64,000 nt of DNA from Tyto alba (lineage: Eukaryota; Chordata; Aves; Strigiformes; Tytonidae): positions 16,278,698 to 16,342,697 of the forward strand of contig NW_024881321.1 of NCBI RefSeq assembly GCF_018691265.1. Direction: 5' to 3'. Positions 47,903-61,700 of the stretch are shown in pieces. The translations under genes and the position numbers were made by a program. The first letter of the stretch is position 1. Every line of letters starts with the position of its first letter. A model generated the notes under the pieces. It worked only from the letters and a program-made list of their open reading frames with translations, made no database searches and was not told the origin of the DNA.

Positions 47903-50900
47903 TAAATTTTCTTATGCTCTTTATTACAACCTTGGAGAAGTTGAGAGATATTAATTTTCATAGTAGACAGCTGTTACTTCTCAGTAGAATGACTGGACTG
48001 TGTTATTTGCCATTTTAAAAAGTCATTAAGACAAGCAGAAAATGAAAGAAACTAGGGAAATGAAACTAAATACTCCAGATCGTCACTTATTCTCTCCCTG
48101 GATTTACTTTTCTAATATGGTAAAATAGAGAACTATTTTAAAAGAAAAATAATAGGACAAAATTCCCTGAATCTTTTCTTCATAGTTACTTCTAATGCGA
48201 CAATAATTAACTTTAAAATAATGGTACAGTAGTTAATCGCCATATTGCAATGGAATTTCCATGGATACACATATAATGTGGATATTAATAATATGTTAGT
48301 TCATCATGATTAATCTTTTAACAATTAATATGAAGTGAATGAATGAATGACTGATTAGTCATTTATTAGCAAAGGAAGATGTGCAATCATGTCCCTTCTG
48401 TACTAAACACTTTTTGTCAAGATTTTTTTTGCCTACAGTAACAAAAAAGATGCTAGGTAAAGGTTAATGTTATGAATACTTTTTCAATTTCAAATCATCT
48501 AGGTCTAAGGTGCATTGGCACATATGAGAACACTATAAGAGTTGTCACTTGTTTTAATTAGGAAGTGTGGCTATTCAAATAAAAATAGAGAGAATCAACA
48601 GAGGGTGAAAACATGGTTTTATTCATTAAACTGAATAATTCTTCCTGTACTCCCCCACTCCCACCCCCCCCAAGAATAGTTTTGAAGTGGTGGGACTCTG
48701 TATTTGTAACCTGACAAATACCTCATAGTAAGAAGTGCATACCCAAAACCTGAATCATTTCACAGTAGTAAGAAAATGTAAGTTATCTAATTAATTGTTC
48801 TAGTTGTCTAATATATGCAGGGTCGTAAAAGGACATAGGTGACTAAAGTGAGATTTAGTTAGAATATAGACTTTTGTATCCCAAATTGTGATATTGAAAT
48901 CCATGTTCATCTGCTGTTTAGTCTTGAGTCTCCACCCAGACCTCATGGCAGTTGATTGTGGAAAATTTATAGTTTTACATGAAGGGTTCATCCTAAGCTT
49001 CACATCAGTCCATGAATGCTCATCTATTTATTGGAAAGAGTTGAATGCTATAATTGACCTTTGTAGATTACTTTAGTTGTGGGAACACTTCAGTAGAGAG
49101 GAAGCATTTCTACACCACTGACTTCAGTGCTGTTCTGCTCGGGGAGTACCTAACCTACTTGTCAGTATAGTTTGAGCAGAAATGACTCCAGTGCTCTTCT
49201 CTTCACCTCTTCCAATGTCAATAGGGTCTCAGTGAGAACACAGCTCCTAAATTTAAATGGGTCTTTTAAATTTTTTTCCCCATTTCATATGCATGTAGAT
49301 AAAATACTTATAAAAATTGGAATTTGTTTCTTTACTTTTAATGATTGATAGATAATTCATAAAAAAAAATCTTCTGAGAACTAGCCTCAATCAGAGAAAG
49401 TTCAAGTTCAGTAAGAAAAAATACACCCTGACAATAAGAAACATTTCAAGACCAGCTTTTATAAATGTTTTAGCTTTGCATGTTTTCTGATATTAGTAAC
49501 AAAGATAGTACTCCTATGTAGAAGACTATAATATACATTTTATGACATTTGTTTCCTTCAGCTTTTACAGAAGACAACCTTCAGGTTATTTATGAATGGA
49601 TTATTAATATTTACATTAATATATTTTGTTCTTATATAAGTAAAGCAAGTGTTACTGTTAAATTTTCTAACACAAATCCCCAGTGAACAGAGGAATGTAT
49701 TGACATTGACCTCTATGCTCAGAATGCCACCATACATTCCATAAAAAGTTTTAACAAATCAACAAATTTATCGTTTCTTATTTATTGTCATTCTAGGGTG
49801 TGTCTGATCTGGTCCATATTTCGATGAATGATTATGTATGTCACTTTACAGTACCGAAAAAAAGTAGTAATTTTATTAGGTGTTTACTTTCCAGAGATGA
49901 ATCATAGTTCTTGACAATGGCTAAGGAATAGTGCCATTGTAGAAGAAATACATGTGGTAGCTCATTTTCTAAAACATTTAATATGCTAAGTTTCATCTCA
50001 GCAAAAGCCAGAAAAATAGCAACGATGCAACGAGAAAAAAAGACCGTAGAAGGAAAAGGAGCCTGATGTATCTGGCATGTATATTAGAATGGTATTGAAT
50101 TTACTTCAGCAACATTAATTCACTTTTGACAGATGAAGTATCACGATATCACTAATAGTGCAATTACTATTAATACCTTATATTCCTAGAACAATGTCCA
50201 TCCAGAGTTCTCACATGAGCATCATTATTGCCAATTTATAAAATTACAAACTAAGCTTTACTTAGAAGCCAAATTTTCAAAATAATTTCCTGTTTACTTG
50301 GTGGTCATTTTTATGATTTCGGCAGCACAAACCACTGTATGCCTTATCTGGAAATCAGTCCAGAAAAGATTGCAGAATAAGCCTGGTTGTGTACCAGATC
50401 CTGCCTGACATTTCAGGACTCTGGTTTCCCGTTGAAGTTTCTGAGGGATGTTTAGTTATCATGTATAATATATACTTCAGGAGCAAAGCCAGTTGCTCTT
50501 CACCACTGGGAGAACCTGGAATGTGCTGAGGATAGCCAGGACCATTGGAGAACAGTGAGCAAGTGGTAGGGTCAGCTATTAACACTAGTTATCCTTAACT
50601 GTCTCTGTGAAGGTGTCAAGTACTGCTGCCCTTTCAACTGATAAGAACAGAAACACAGGATGATCTATATGGATGGTCCTGAGCTCTTCCACACATTGAT
50701 CATATCTGGCCAAGTGTAAGATATCACTGATCCAGAATCAGCACAGAAGAACTCAGAACTGTTTTTTCATATATGTAGGCATATCTTATGAGTGCCTGGT
50801 TGCAAACACTAAGGCAGTAATTTAAGGCAAGTCTCTAGTGCCTCTGTGAAGTGTCCAGCAATATGTGTCTCCTCCAAGTAGCTTTTTCAAATTTCCCAGG

Positions 50901-51749
50901 AAAATTGACAGTTAGCTCTTGGAGGTAATAAAAAATGGGTTGACAAACTCATTGGTATTTGGGAGAAAAATGTATTCAGGATAAACAGCAGTCTTACACA
51001 GACTATTATTATTTCAGTCAAACTTATGGAGCGCTGATTGAATAGAAAGAGCAGTGAGACAGATCTGTCTTGAATTTGTTACTCTTCTCTGTCAATGCTC
51101 CTATTTTATGGTGTGCAGATGCCCAATCAGGTTTACCTTAGAAATTTTGAATTTTTCAGTCTGCTGATACCTGAATTCTGTGGAAAACCTAAATGAGTTT
51201 TCACTGTAATCACAACAAAACTGAGAATTTAGGATTTTCAAAGCCAAGAAAAAGGGCTATATTAGGAATACTTAACCAAAATCTAAGATAAACTTTTCAT
51301 GTGAGTGGGATGTCCTAGTTCTATCTGTGTTACTATAGCAACTGGCTAATTATTCCATCTCCTCCTCCTCCCCTGCCCTTGTGTGTATAGAAACTTTCTT
51401 CTTTTTTTTTTTTGCATATAGGATCTATTCACCATCCAAGACCTATGGAGAGGTGGCATAATTGTTTGGTGGTGCCAACTTTTTGTTCTGAACTATTTTT
51501 ACAAACTAGTTTCACTTAAATCTTTATCATAAAACAAATTGAAGGGTTTGCAGACGGAATAGTCAAATCAGTTACTTTTTGGATTATATGCCCAGAATGC
51601 TTTTTAAGACATTGCCTGAATTGATAATAGTAATGACAGTGATATACCTCCTGCTTTTGCACAGAACTTCATTTTGCATTGTACTTTCAAAATTGCCAAC
51701 ATTTTAAGTGTTAGTGTAATCAGAAAAAGCATCCATAACTTTCAACTAC

Positions 51750-51770
51750 TTTTTTTTTTTTTTTTTTTTT
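51750..51770 (+). repeat. T homopolymer (21 nt)
   Basis: Uninterrupted T run; no flanking element recognised. Confidence 0.85.
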
Positions 51771-53195
51771 AAGTTTGAGGGTTCGCTCATTTATTTCCTC
51801 ACTTTTTTTTGGGAGGTAAAACCTCACATTATCCCTCTTACTCCTTGGTGTGGATTTAATGGAGGAAAGAGAAGGTGTTAGTAGATTACTGGATTCACTC
51901 TTCCCTGGCAATTAGCTGTCTTTTTGGCTATCTGCAGAGCAGCTCTGCCTGGTGCAGTATAGCAGTCTACCTGTTATGGTAACAGAATCTGCATGGCACA
52001 GTTTTGGCTCTGCTGCTTTGCACTCTTTAAAACTCTCTTTAGAAAAGAGTGCAGATGTTCTTAATGAGATATGTTTGGCATCCTGTGTATACACAAGGAA
52101 GTAGAAAACTATGCAGTTTCCTGCTATCAATCAACAAGCAGCCTTGATAAAGCTATTGCAGAGAGATTGTCTTGCTCAGGCCTGCTTAATGTCATGGGAG
52201 TGCAAGCCATTTTATCACTGACTCACTGTGATCCTCCCTTTAGAGGTCTCTTGGGACAAGATTACTTTTTTTATTTATTTTTTATTAGCAGTTAAACTTT
52301 GTGAATATGATCAGATTTCTTCTTGATCAACTGCTTGGTGGCCAGTTTTAATTTGCTTGTCTTAAATATCAGACACTGCAAAATGTGATGAATAAAGTTA
52401 AGAATTACACCTACTTAGACTAAATTAGGATTTAGCTTAAAATGTAATAGTGTTCATGAAGAATTTCAAAATTTTCTGACAGAAAGAAGGGACTGTTATT
52501 CTAGTTCTTTAATTGGAAGCACATATGCTTGACTGAGGGGTAGATGAGGAAAAAGAAAGGGAGTCTTGACTGAGAAATTCCCCTTTCTTTCCTCTTCCAG
52601 GCTCCCTCTGGGGGAAAGAGGATAGGGAAAGGGAATAGATATCCTATATCTTATTTACATATAAGACTGCTGTTTGTTGGACAACATCCCTCCTCCTGGG
52701 ATATCAATGTGAAGTGAGAAACAAATGTTCAATTGATTGTTTAACAGCCCTATCTCTGCTCAGATGCAACTATCAAAATGTGAAGCAAGAGCATAAATAG
52801 TGGCAGAAAAGGCTAAGTCATCTTCTACATGTTGAAAATGTCTAATATTTATATATATTCTTTTCAAATTAAAATATTCAACCTTTCTATCAGATGCCAC
52901 AAAGTAATAAGATAACCTCATTTACTAGACTGACCTATCTGTTCCATGCGGGGCTCTAATTATATGTCAGGGAGGGAGAAGAAAATGCCCTCCTTAGAAA
53001 TTTACCTCATATTTTTTAATTTTACTTCACAGATCTTTCTTATAATGCTTTCCTGTGGTTTTGTTGGGTGAGATGATACTTAGTTTAAGAATATCATGCT
53101 AAGTTAGTGACATTTCCTTCAAGTTGTCTGCCTCCCTGCACACATAATGAAACATTTCATCAGCTTCCCCACAGGAAACTGATCTTAACTTTTAA

Positions 53196-53199
<4 letters not shown>

Positions 53200-53232
<33 letters not shown>
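53200..53232 (+). repeat. T homopolymer (33 nt)
   Basis: Longest homopolymer of the window. Likely length-variable and prone to sequencing error. Confidence 0.9.
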
Positions 53233-53769
53233 CCCTGCCTGCTAAGACAAAGCAAACAATAAAACATCTTTAAAGTGTTTATTAAATCTAAACATTATCT
53301 TGCCTTTCTGAAAATTTTCACTGCTTTTGGTTTCACAGAATCCAGATTTGAAAGAGAAAAGTGCCTGACAACACCAAGGGAAGGACAAGACAATAAATGT
53401 CTTGTACTACATTTACACATGGGTAAAAACTGACTTGAGTTCTGTTGTCAAATCATTTCTGTGTTGAATATATTACTAATTCTGTAGATAGTTTCAAGTA
53501 TTGTTTTTGGTTGATTCTTAAATGAAACATTTACAACCAGGTAAATGGATCTCCATAGATGAACGGAAAAATTTGATGGATAGGATGCTCATATCAATTA
53601 GAAGATTACATACCCATAATATAAGACATATCTTTGGCAGATGATGACATATTTGATGACATATAGATTCTATCAGCAAGAGTTTTTCAGTTAAGGGAAC
53701 ATGTTTAAAAATCTATGTCACTGGTCAAAGAGAAAGCACTAGTTCAGTGAAGAAATTACTGAGGAGACT

Positions 53770-53832
53770 GTGTGGATATTGGTCAGACTAGATTACCATA
53801 GCAGTTTCTTATGATCTTAAAATCTGCTGATC
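53770..53832 (+). mobile_element. Ancient CR1-type LINE 3' end
   Basis: The segment GGTCAGACTAGATTACCATA, then GCAGTTTCTTATGATCTTAAAATC matches the pattern of old amniote CR1 3' ends (a GGTCAGACTAGATGATCA..GTGGTCCCTTCTGGCCTTAAA-like tail). It lacks the usual terminal octamer repeats. How far it extends to the left is unclear. Confidence 0.55.
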
Positions 53833-55722
53833 CAAGGATTTATGCAGTCAGAGGTGATTCAGTAAACTTGAGAAACTACACTCATTCACATGAGATATAC
53901 TCGTTCCTAGATCATCTCAAATACAATTAAAATTATTTAAATTAAAAATCCTTTAGGTCGGTTTTCTTTATATCTGTCCTGAACTGAAGTTATTCCATAA
54001 AAGTGGAGGAAAGTAACTATGAACAGACTGAAAGTTGTCTTGATAAATTTCTCCCCCTCTTACTCCCCTGATGCACTGTATTTGTTTTTCTCCAGCTGTA
54101 TTATTATTCACTGTTGACTTGACAGAAAGCCACTGCTAGACCTGTCATTTTGCACATTGGCTCTTTCAGCATTCTGGGACAGAGAGAAAACAGACATGCA
54201 GTTTGAGAGCATTAAGACTCAAGTGTTCTGTTCTCATCTTGGTTATAATAATTCTGAGTTTATAACGTCATTCTTGTTAGTCATCTCTTTGTTGCCACTA
54301 TAGTTAGCTGCAACATCCTTATTAAAAACCAAGGTATTCATTCAGTTAATGACACACAGGCAGTAACTGTATAGGATACATCTTTCTTTCTGTACTCTCA
54401 TTCCTGGTTTTGGAGACTTATTTTGCTGTTTTTTTTAGTAACATTTACAGTATCTTATTCAGTCTGATTTTTTATTTCATTTTTAATTCTTGACCTCTTA
54501 GGAAGATTTTATAATTTTTCTGTACTTTGCGTTTTGTTCTCTGCATTTTCCTGATAACCCTCTTAAAAATAAATATTCATGTCAGTAGATCAATCTCATC
54601 TTTTTCCAAATTCATCACCCCTCCCAAAGTAATATCAAGTCTCTTCTCTGTTTTGAGCCCTTAACTCTTCAGACCTGTTGGTTTTACCAACATTTTATTG
54701 AACCTGATTTAGGAACTATCTTATATTGAAGTCCATAACTTGTTTTACCAGTCTGTTTTTATTTATCTTTCAACTTAATAGACAGAATGAATTTATGATT
54801 ACTCAATACAAGTTCTAGATCAGCTGTTCTATCAAATATTAATTAGTTTCAAATTTGCATGTAAAATAAAGTGACCTCTTGCTGATTCTGTTACTACTTG
54901 ATGAATAAATTTGCTAGCTATCATATTGAGCAATAGATGATAACTACTGATATCAATAGCATTCATTCTCCAGTGTGTGTATGGGAAATACATTTTTCCT
55001 ATAATATGGCTATTGGAAATATTTATATCTCTATCAATATATATCCCTATTTATATCTCTAGCAGCATTACAAAGATCATAAAATCAAATTTGCTTGTAG
55101 TACAAGTTACAAAAACACTACAACACCTGCTAGAATGTCTTTGCAACTTTTACTTAAGTAAACTTTGAATAAAATATGTATCTTACTCATAAAATAAAAT
55201 ATTGATATTGAAACAGTAACTCAAATATTTATGAAGTGTTAAGTCATCTTGGAAGCTATAACACCTAATCCTGTCCATTTCAGTATTTATCCAGAAATGC
55301 AAGATGTTATTTTACACATTTTAGTGTTGTGCGCCATAGAAAACAGAAAACTGTTCTAAACCAAGGTTTCAAAGTATTCCACAGCCTGGATAACATTTTA
55401 AGGTAGACACTGACTCTGTCCTGTTAATAAATATGTAACTTCTTTATGACAAGTACAGCAGTTGTTTATTTAACATATGATCCAATATAAATAGGAAATC
55501 ACCTGAAAGATCCCAATGGAGTTCAGTGCAGACTCATCAAATGTGATGGGAACATATTTAGTGTGTTGTCAGCATTTTTAAATGACATTTAATTTTTCAT
55601 GTGACAAACTTAGAAAACTGCTGAGTCCACAGAACAGACTTTGATAACCACTACTTTGTGCTTACAGCTTCAAACAAAATACTTAATGTTAGCACGGAAT
55701 ACACAAAAGCTTTCTTATTTTC

Positions 55723-55754
<32 letters not shown>

Positions 55755-58700
55755 ATAAAATACACCTCTTTTTCCAAATTAATACATACCAATTAACATA
55801 AATGCCAATACTGTTACAGGAATTGTCCCAGTTTCATGGCAGTCTAATGTTTCACAGCTGTTTAGATTAATTTAAGCCAGTTGTTTACAGACAAACTGCA
55901 ATCCTGCAAAAGGTCCTGCAACCTTTTTTCTTTCTCTTTCTGTCTGAAGAAAATGAACCCTATGCTTAACAATTGAGTTTATTTTTTTATTGCTGTGCCC
56001 AAGGCAAAATCTCAGATTGGGGTTCGCAATCTCAGAAGACAGACAGATTTAATATATTTGTCACTACCTTGACAGGGTGAAAATATTGCTTAAATTCAGG
56101 TGTAAGAGATGAGCTTTTGTGAAACAGATGTAATCCTCAAAATGAAATGTTTTCCAGGCACTCAGTCATCCATGTTCTGATTAGAAGATGTAAATGCTTG
56201 TTCTAATTGGCCTAACTGTAGTCACTGCTTTTACTCAGATGCTTCCATTTTCCTTATATTACTCAACTCAAAGTTATGTGGGTATTGTATCCTATTTACT
56301 GACTTCACTTATTTCTAAATAAATACAGTATTTTCTCAAACATAAAAATGTACTTTAAAAGACTGGAAATAAAAATAATAAAATTCTTAAGTACAGTAAA
56401 TAGCAGTAATAAAAATATAGCTGTAGGCTGAAAAAAATTGGAGTCTTTTTGAAGATCAAACATAGTGTCAAGTTAGTAAGTATAAGGTGAGGTGTCCAGG
56501 GCTTCAATCTAGAAATACATCTGAAATTGTCTTTTGTCTTTATTTTCTAATTCATATTTAGGGGCTTTAAAGATCTGTTGTAACAGGACTCTTGTTACAT
56601 TTAATAAGTGCCATGTTGATTGGCGTACTCTAAGTAGGCTTTTCAGTTTGCCTGTGGGGAAATTTAATATAAAAACATTCAACATTCTTTTATTAGTGTT
56701 TTTTACTATTCCCAGTCCCATCAGACCTTTGGTGCAAGCAGAGTATTATTGAAAAGCTTATCTGTAAGAAGTGAGCCAAGGGGAAATTCAGCCTTTATTA
56801 ATATTGACATCATGTTCCTGCACAATGGCTGTCTAAAGAAACTTTTCAATTGGATTTCAACTGCTTTGATGCAGTATAAATGGAAACAACTGAATGCATG
56901 ATTTAACATAGAACAGTGAAAAATGTTGCAGCCTATACGCTCTAACATAAGGCATGTGTTCAAAGATACTATGTGGCTGTATTCAGCAATGTTTCCCATC
57001 AACTTTTAGTTAGGAAACCAGAAAAAAAAAAATTATTTGCTTTAAGACAGACTACATTTAAAATGAAGTTGCGTTTTTGCATTGTTAACAACCAAGTCCT
57101 GTGGAGAAAGATTAAACCTGGGAACTTAGTGAAAGGGTTCTGGTCCCGTCTCACTTAAAAAACACTGTGCAGCTTTGGGCTAATTGTTTAATGGACCAGA
57201 TGTCCTGGTAAGGTAAAAATTGCATAGGATTTGGAGTTGGGAAGACACATTTTCTAGGCTGGGCTGTGCTAATGAAACTCTAGCTTCGAGCAAAAATCCT
57301 TGAAAAAGGACAAATTTCCTGATAATATAATATCTTTAAGAGGACTATGGATATATATTCTTTTTAACATTTTCATAAAGCTAAAACATATATGCCATTA
57401 AAATTGTAGATAGAATACATACTGCATGGACTTGGTTTTAGCACTGTTTTCATTTGAAAAGAACAGAAGAGAGAGAGAAGAGATGGCAGTGCCTGACCAG
57501 GAAAAGAGAGACTTGATCCAATTACTTTCTCATGCTAAGGAAGAAAGGATGGAAGAGTTAAAGCTGATTTTCATACACTGGGACAATGCATGGGCACTGT
57601 GACCTACAACCCTCCTGATGGAGGTATGTCAACATTTAATAATTAATTTAAGATTTATTGGTCCAGCAATAGAGGATGTAATAAAATCTGATTCTATAGA
57701 CAGCTCATTGAAGCACTCATCCAGAAGGAGTGTTTGGCCTCCCCAAAAGTGTAGCTACCTCTCTATTTCTACTAGTTATTACCTAAGAATTAGTTTTGTT
57801 AATAGGTATTATTCATTTCAGGTTTGGGCCATTTTATGTTCTGAAATGGATATTTTTGTTTGTTGGTTTGTTTTTTTTTCCTTTCCATTTCATGAGAACA
57901 GTGATGCTTGAAAATCTGTATTCCAAATAAAAGTTTTGCATTGTGTCCCATACATGGTATTTTTGCATTTTAGGCTAATACCTCCTGACAACCTGATTAA
58001 CACTGTAACAGAATAATCTCAAATGTTTTATCTTAAATCTTTCTCAACTTTTCCCTGTACAAAATGTGTTATGTAGTCACTGAGGACTTCAACTATGCAT
58101 CATAGATGAAAATCAGGTAGATGGTGGTGTTGGGTGTTGCAAGCCTGCAAGTAGGTTTTGATGGTGGAACCACATTATAAAATGTTTTCATTACAGTGCA
58201 AACAGGCCCTTGAGGAAGGGTTGTTATTAGGTACTGAATATATTAAAAAGAAAGACTATTCTGTATGATTCACAGAGCTGAGTTTAGATGCTATTCCCTG
58301 CTCTCCTACTTTATATCTGATGCTTTTTCATCACAATATCTTTTTCAGTGGTCTCATAAGGTGGCCTCTGAGGTGTGGTTGTCTCAGAACAGTCACATGC
58401 TTTGTGAAAATAAATGAGTACTTTATGTTCTGAATTTCAAAATATTTAAGAGATTATGTCATTGGACCTGGGGGAAATGGGGAAGACCCAACATGATAGG
58501 CAATCATTTTCTGTCTTTAAACTTTTTTTAGTTTAGTAGGCTCACAAGTCTCCAAAACAGTGTAATTTAAGCTAATGGAGAGCCTGAGAGGAGCAGCAAC
58601 AAAATGATTAGAGCATCAAGAAGTAGCAACAAAAAATATTACATCAGTTTATTCTCCAGAAGTCACAGATTCATCATATCAACTGTAATTTATGCAATCT

Positions 58701-61700
58701 ACACAATATACCAGAAACAGGACATGTCATGGCTCAAACACAAAGAAAGAGTATGAAGGATGTAGATGCAGTTCTTATGTTAGTCCTACTTCCCACAAGT
58801 ATTATAATATTTAAAATTTATTGCATACATTAGTATCAGCTGGGAATGGTATTTGAGGGAGCTCTTAGCCTACAAGACAGAAAAAAAATAAAAAAAGAAA
58901 AATAAAAATCAAAAGAAAGATTAATCTCCTTTGTCATCTTCTAATCTTGATTTTTGTTTTCACCTAGGTAATAAGAATGAAAGATAAATAGTCATATTGA
59001 GTCCAGAACATCTTACAGAGGATTGAGACATTCTGCATACTGCTCCAGCTCTGAAGTCTGTTGGGTTTAAGCTGTCCATGAGGGTTGTAGTCAAACAACA
59101 GCATCTTAGGGCCTATGTAATTAAACTTTTCACAACTTTGGTTTCTTGATCTGAAGAAATTAGATGCCACTAGTGAGAGAAGGTGTAGGCGTTCATTTCT
59201 TCTTGGATCTTATTTCAGGCTTCTTAAGGCAACCATCTAAAATAATTTGAATGAATCATTTTTTGCAACTAGCTCTCTCCATTGTTTATAGAGGGAGCCT
59301 AGGTAACCGGCTTAGACTACGTGACTACATTTAGACAGTTGAAGAGATTTGCCATGATAGATGCCTAATTTTTAGATGACCAAAAATTATACGAGAGGAA
59401 TATCTGCCTAAATATTTACCTAATCAGCAAGCTGGTGAGGAGAGGAATCTCTTTTGCTGAAAAATAAAGACTTGTTATTTTCAAATGCAGAAGCTTATTG
59501 ACACAAGAGTCTAAGCAGAGGAAAATACAGTAAACAGTAACTATGGAGACATGTATCTGAAACAATACACCGTAATATCTAGTGATTATACAAATACATG
59601 TGATTGTTGGACAGCAAAAATACAAATAGAATGGGGGAGAGACAAAAATAATACAAATGTCTTCCATAAACATCAACTGTACATAAGCATGAAACTTAGC
59701 AGGTCTGATCCCATTACCACATAGATTGTTTTTAAAGCCAAAGAATACTTTGAAATTAGGTTCTGTCTTCTTAAGTCTCCGAAGACATTCCTTCCCTTTT
59801 TAGTGGCCATTTAATTTACTAACTCTAGGCACAATATACAAGATAATATCTTTTTCAAAATATAGCCTCAGATCCACATCTTTCCCTGAGGACAGAGTCC
59901 CAACAGCTAGACTATCTGGTCTTACCAACTCTCTCATACTATCTCAGTGCACTATTTTAGACACTAAGACACTTTAAGAGAAGTGATAAAGGGACACTGT
60001 TCTGGAAGATGAGGCTTGAATCCCTTTTACGGGAGCCAGCTCAGATTGTCACAGCTGTGCTGAACTTAAAGAGAGTAATAAAGCAATGTCTACTACTAAA
60101 TGAAAGTCAGCCTGGGAATGACCAAAGGACCAGGTTGAAGTCACCAGCTGTGCTCATATTGCTGAAGACTGACCCGACTAGACCACAGGTTTTTTGGGAA
60201 AAGCCAAACTGAAACCCTCTGAAACAAATCCAGGGAATAATATAGCAATTAAACAGTGTGGATGAAGAGGGGCCGGCACTTCAACACTCTCTACAGCCCT
60301 CTTTTAATTTAGCAGTGCAGACATACCAAATAGCCTCTCATCAACACTACTGAACTTTAAGCAGTGCATCACTCTCATTTCTACCTCTAATTTTGGGAAC
60401 ACAGTGCTGAAACATCCATTCTGGCCAGCACAGGACCACCTTAAGTTACCAGTTTGTTTTGTCTCTCTGCCAAATGAAAACTACTTTACTGGTTTTGGAT
60501 CTAAGCTGTCTTTGGTGGCAGTATAACCAGGTTTACATTTGTGCTTGAGCTAATAAATCCAGCCTATGCTGTCTATGCTGTCTCTGAGCTGAGTCAGTCA
60601 GAGTTCTGGCAGTTCACAGCATGGCTAGTCCATAAAACAGATATCTGAAAACAGAATGTGTCTGTGTGAAGAAATGCTTGCACCTTCTGGCCTTACTTAC
60701 ACATTTACTTTACACTATTACTTTACAGGCTGCATTTTTTGCTTGCAAAGAAACAAAACTAAAGAGCCCCACCCTGCAATGAGAACAATTGGTTTCCGAG
60801 AATAAACATAATTACTGCCTTGTATTTCAGATAACAATAAATTATAAATAGAACATTAGTATCTCACATGAGAATTCTGTTTTTTACAGTAGTGACTATG
60901 ATTATCTACCACTCCAAGTATTTAGAAACACAATTCATGTGGTGTGGAAGAAAAAATGTTTCTATACTTAATAGAGTTGGTTGCACAGTACATTAAGGAG
61001 CTTTATTTCACTCCTGAGTTTTTGATAATCTCCAGATAAACTTATTTATACAGTGGCAGAGTGTATTGCCATGAGGGATCTCTAAAAACTTTACAATACA
61101 GTTATTATATAAATAGTAGCTATGAGAAATCAGTCAAGTTTCTAGAGTGACACATGAGATTCAGCAGGCTCATGGTCCACAGAATTTAAATTAAGGCAAT
61201 TCAAAATCTGGCCTTTGTACTCATACTACAAAAGGATGACAGGGATTTTTATTTGTCTTGGGAATTTCCCCAGCTTTGCCTTGTGTCCAGTCAAAAATAA
61301 CTTCTTCAGGTAAAATCTACCTTCATCAGATCTAAATTGAAAGCAGAGTGTTGGCATACAGGGGGACAAGTGAAAAAAAGGATCAAGGGCAGCTGAAAGT
61401 CAGTTTAAGTTTGGAACTGGCAGCAAGAAGCTGATAGGGCCAAAAAAGAAAAGTGCCTGAACTTGCCTCCAAAGCTCAGCGTAAACAGTTTCCACCTTGG
61501 CAGTGTTCAAGTAAACTTTCTTCCACTGGCTGGCTCTGGCTATAACATTAAGGTGTCAGCACAGTCTCCGCAGAGAGAAGGGACACCCCTCAGCAAAAGG
61601 GCTGTAATCCTGCCTCAGCGTATTTTTGTTGTGTGGTATTTCTTTCTGAAAGGCACCTAAGACCTGCTCTTTTGGCTATGACTTTAAAAATATTGGCAGG

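Larger units (their letters stand above)
47259..53769. other. AT-rich non-coding stretch
   Basis: No gene, RNA gene or further repeat family could be supported, apart from the tandem repeat and T-runs listed. A C-rich patch at about 48651-48671 is simple sequence. Confidence 0.5.

Noticed and set aside
47659..48018. 119-codon frame rich in Asn, Tyr and Lys
   Set aside because: Its middle is produced by a 20-21-bp AT tandem repeat and no motif is present.
54100..54900. Antisense LINE body
   Set aside because: T-rich texture only; the minus-strand translation is full of stops and shows no motif.
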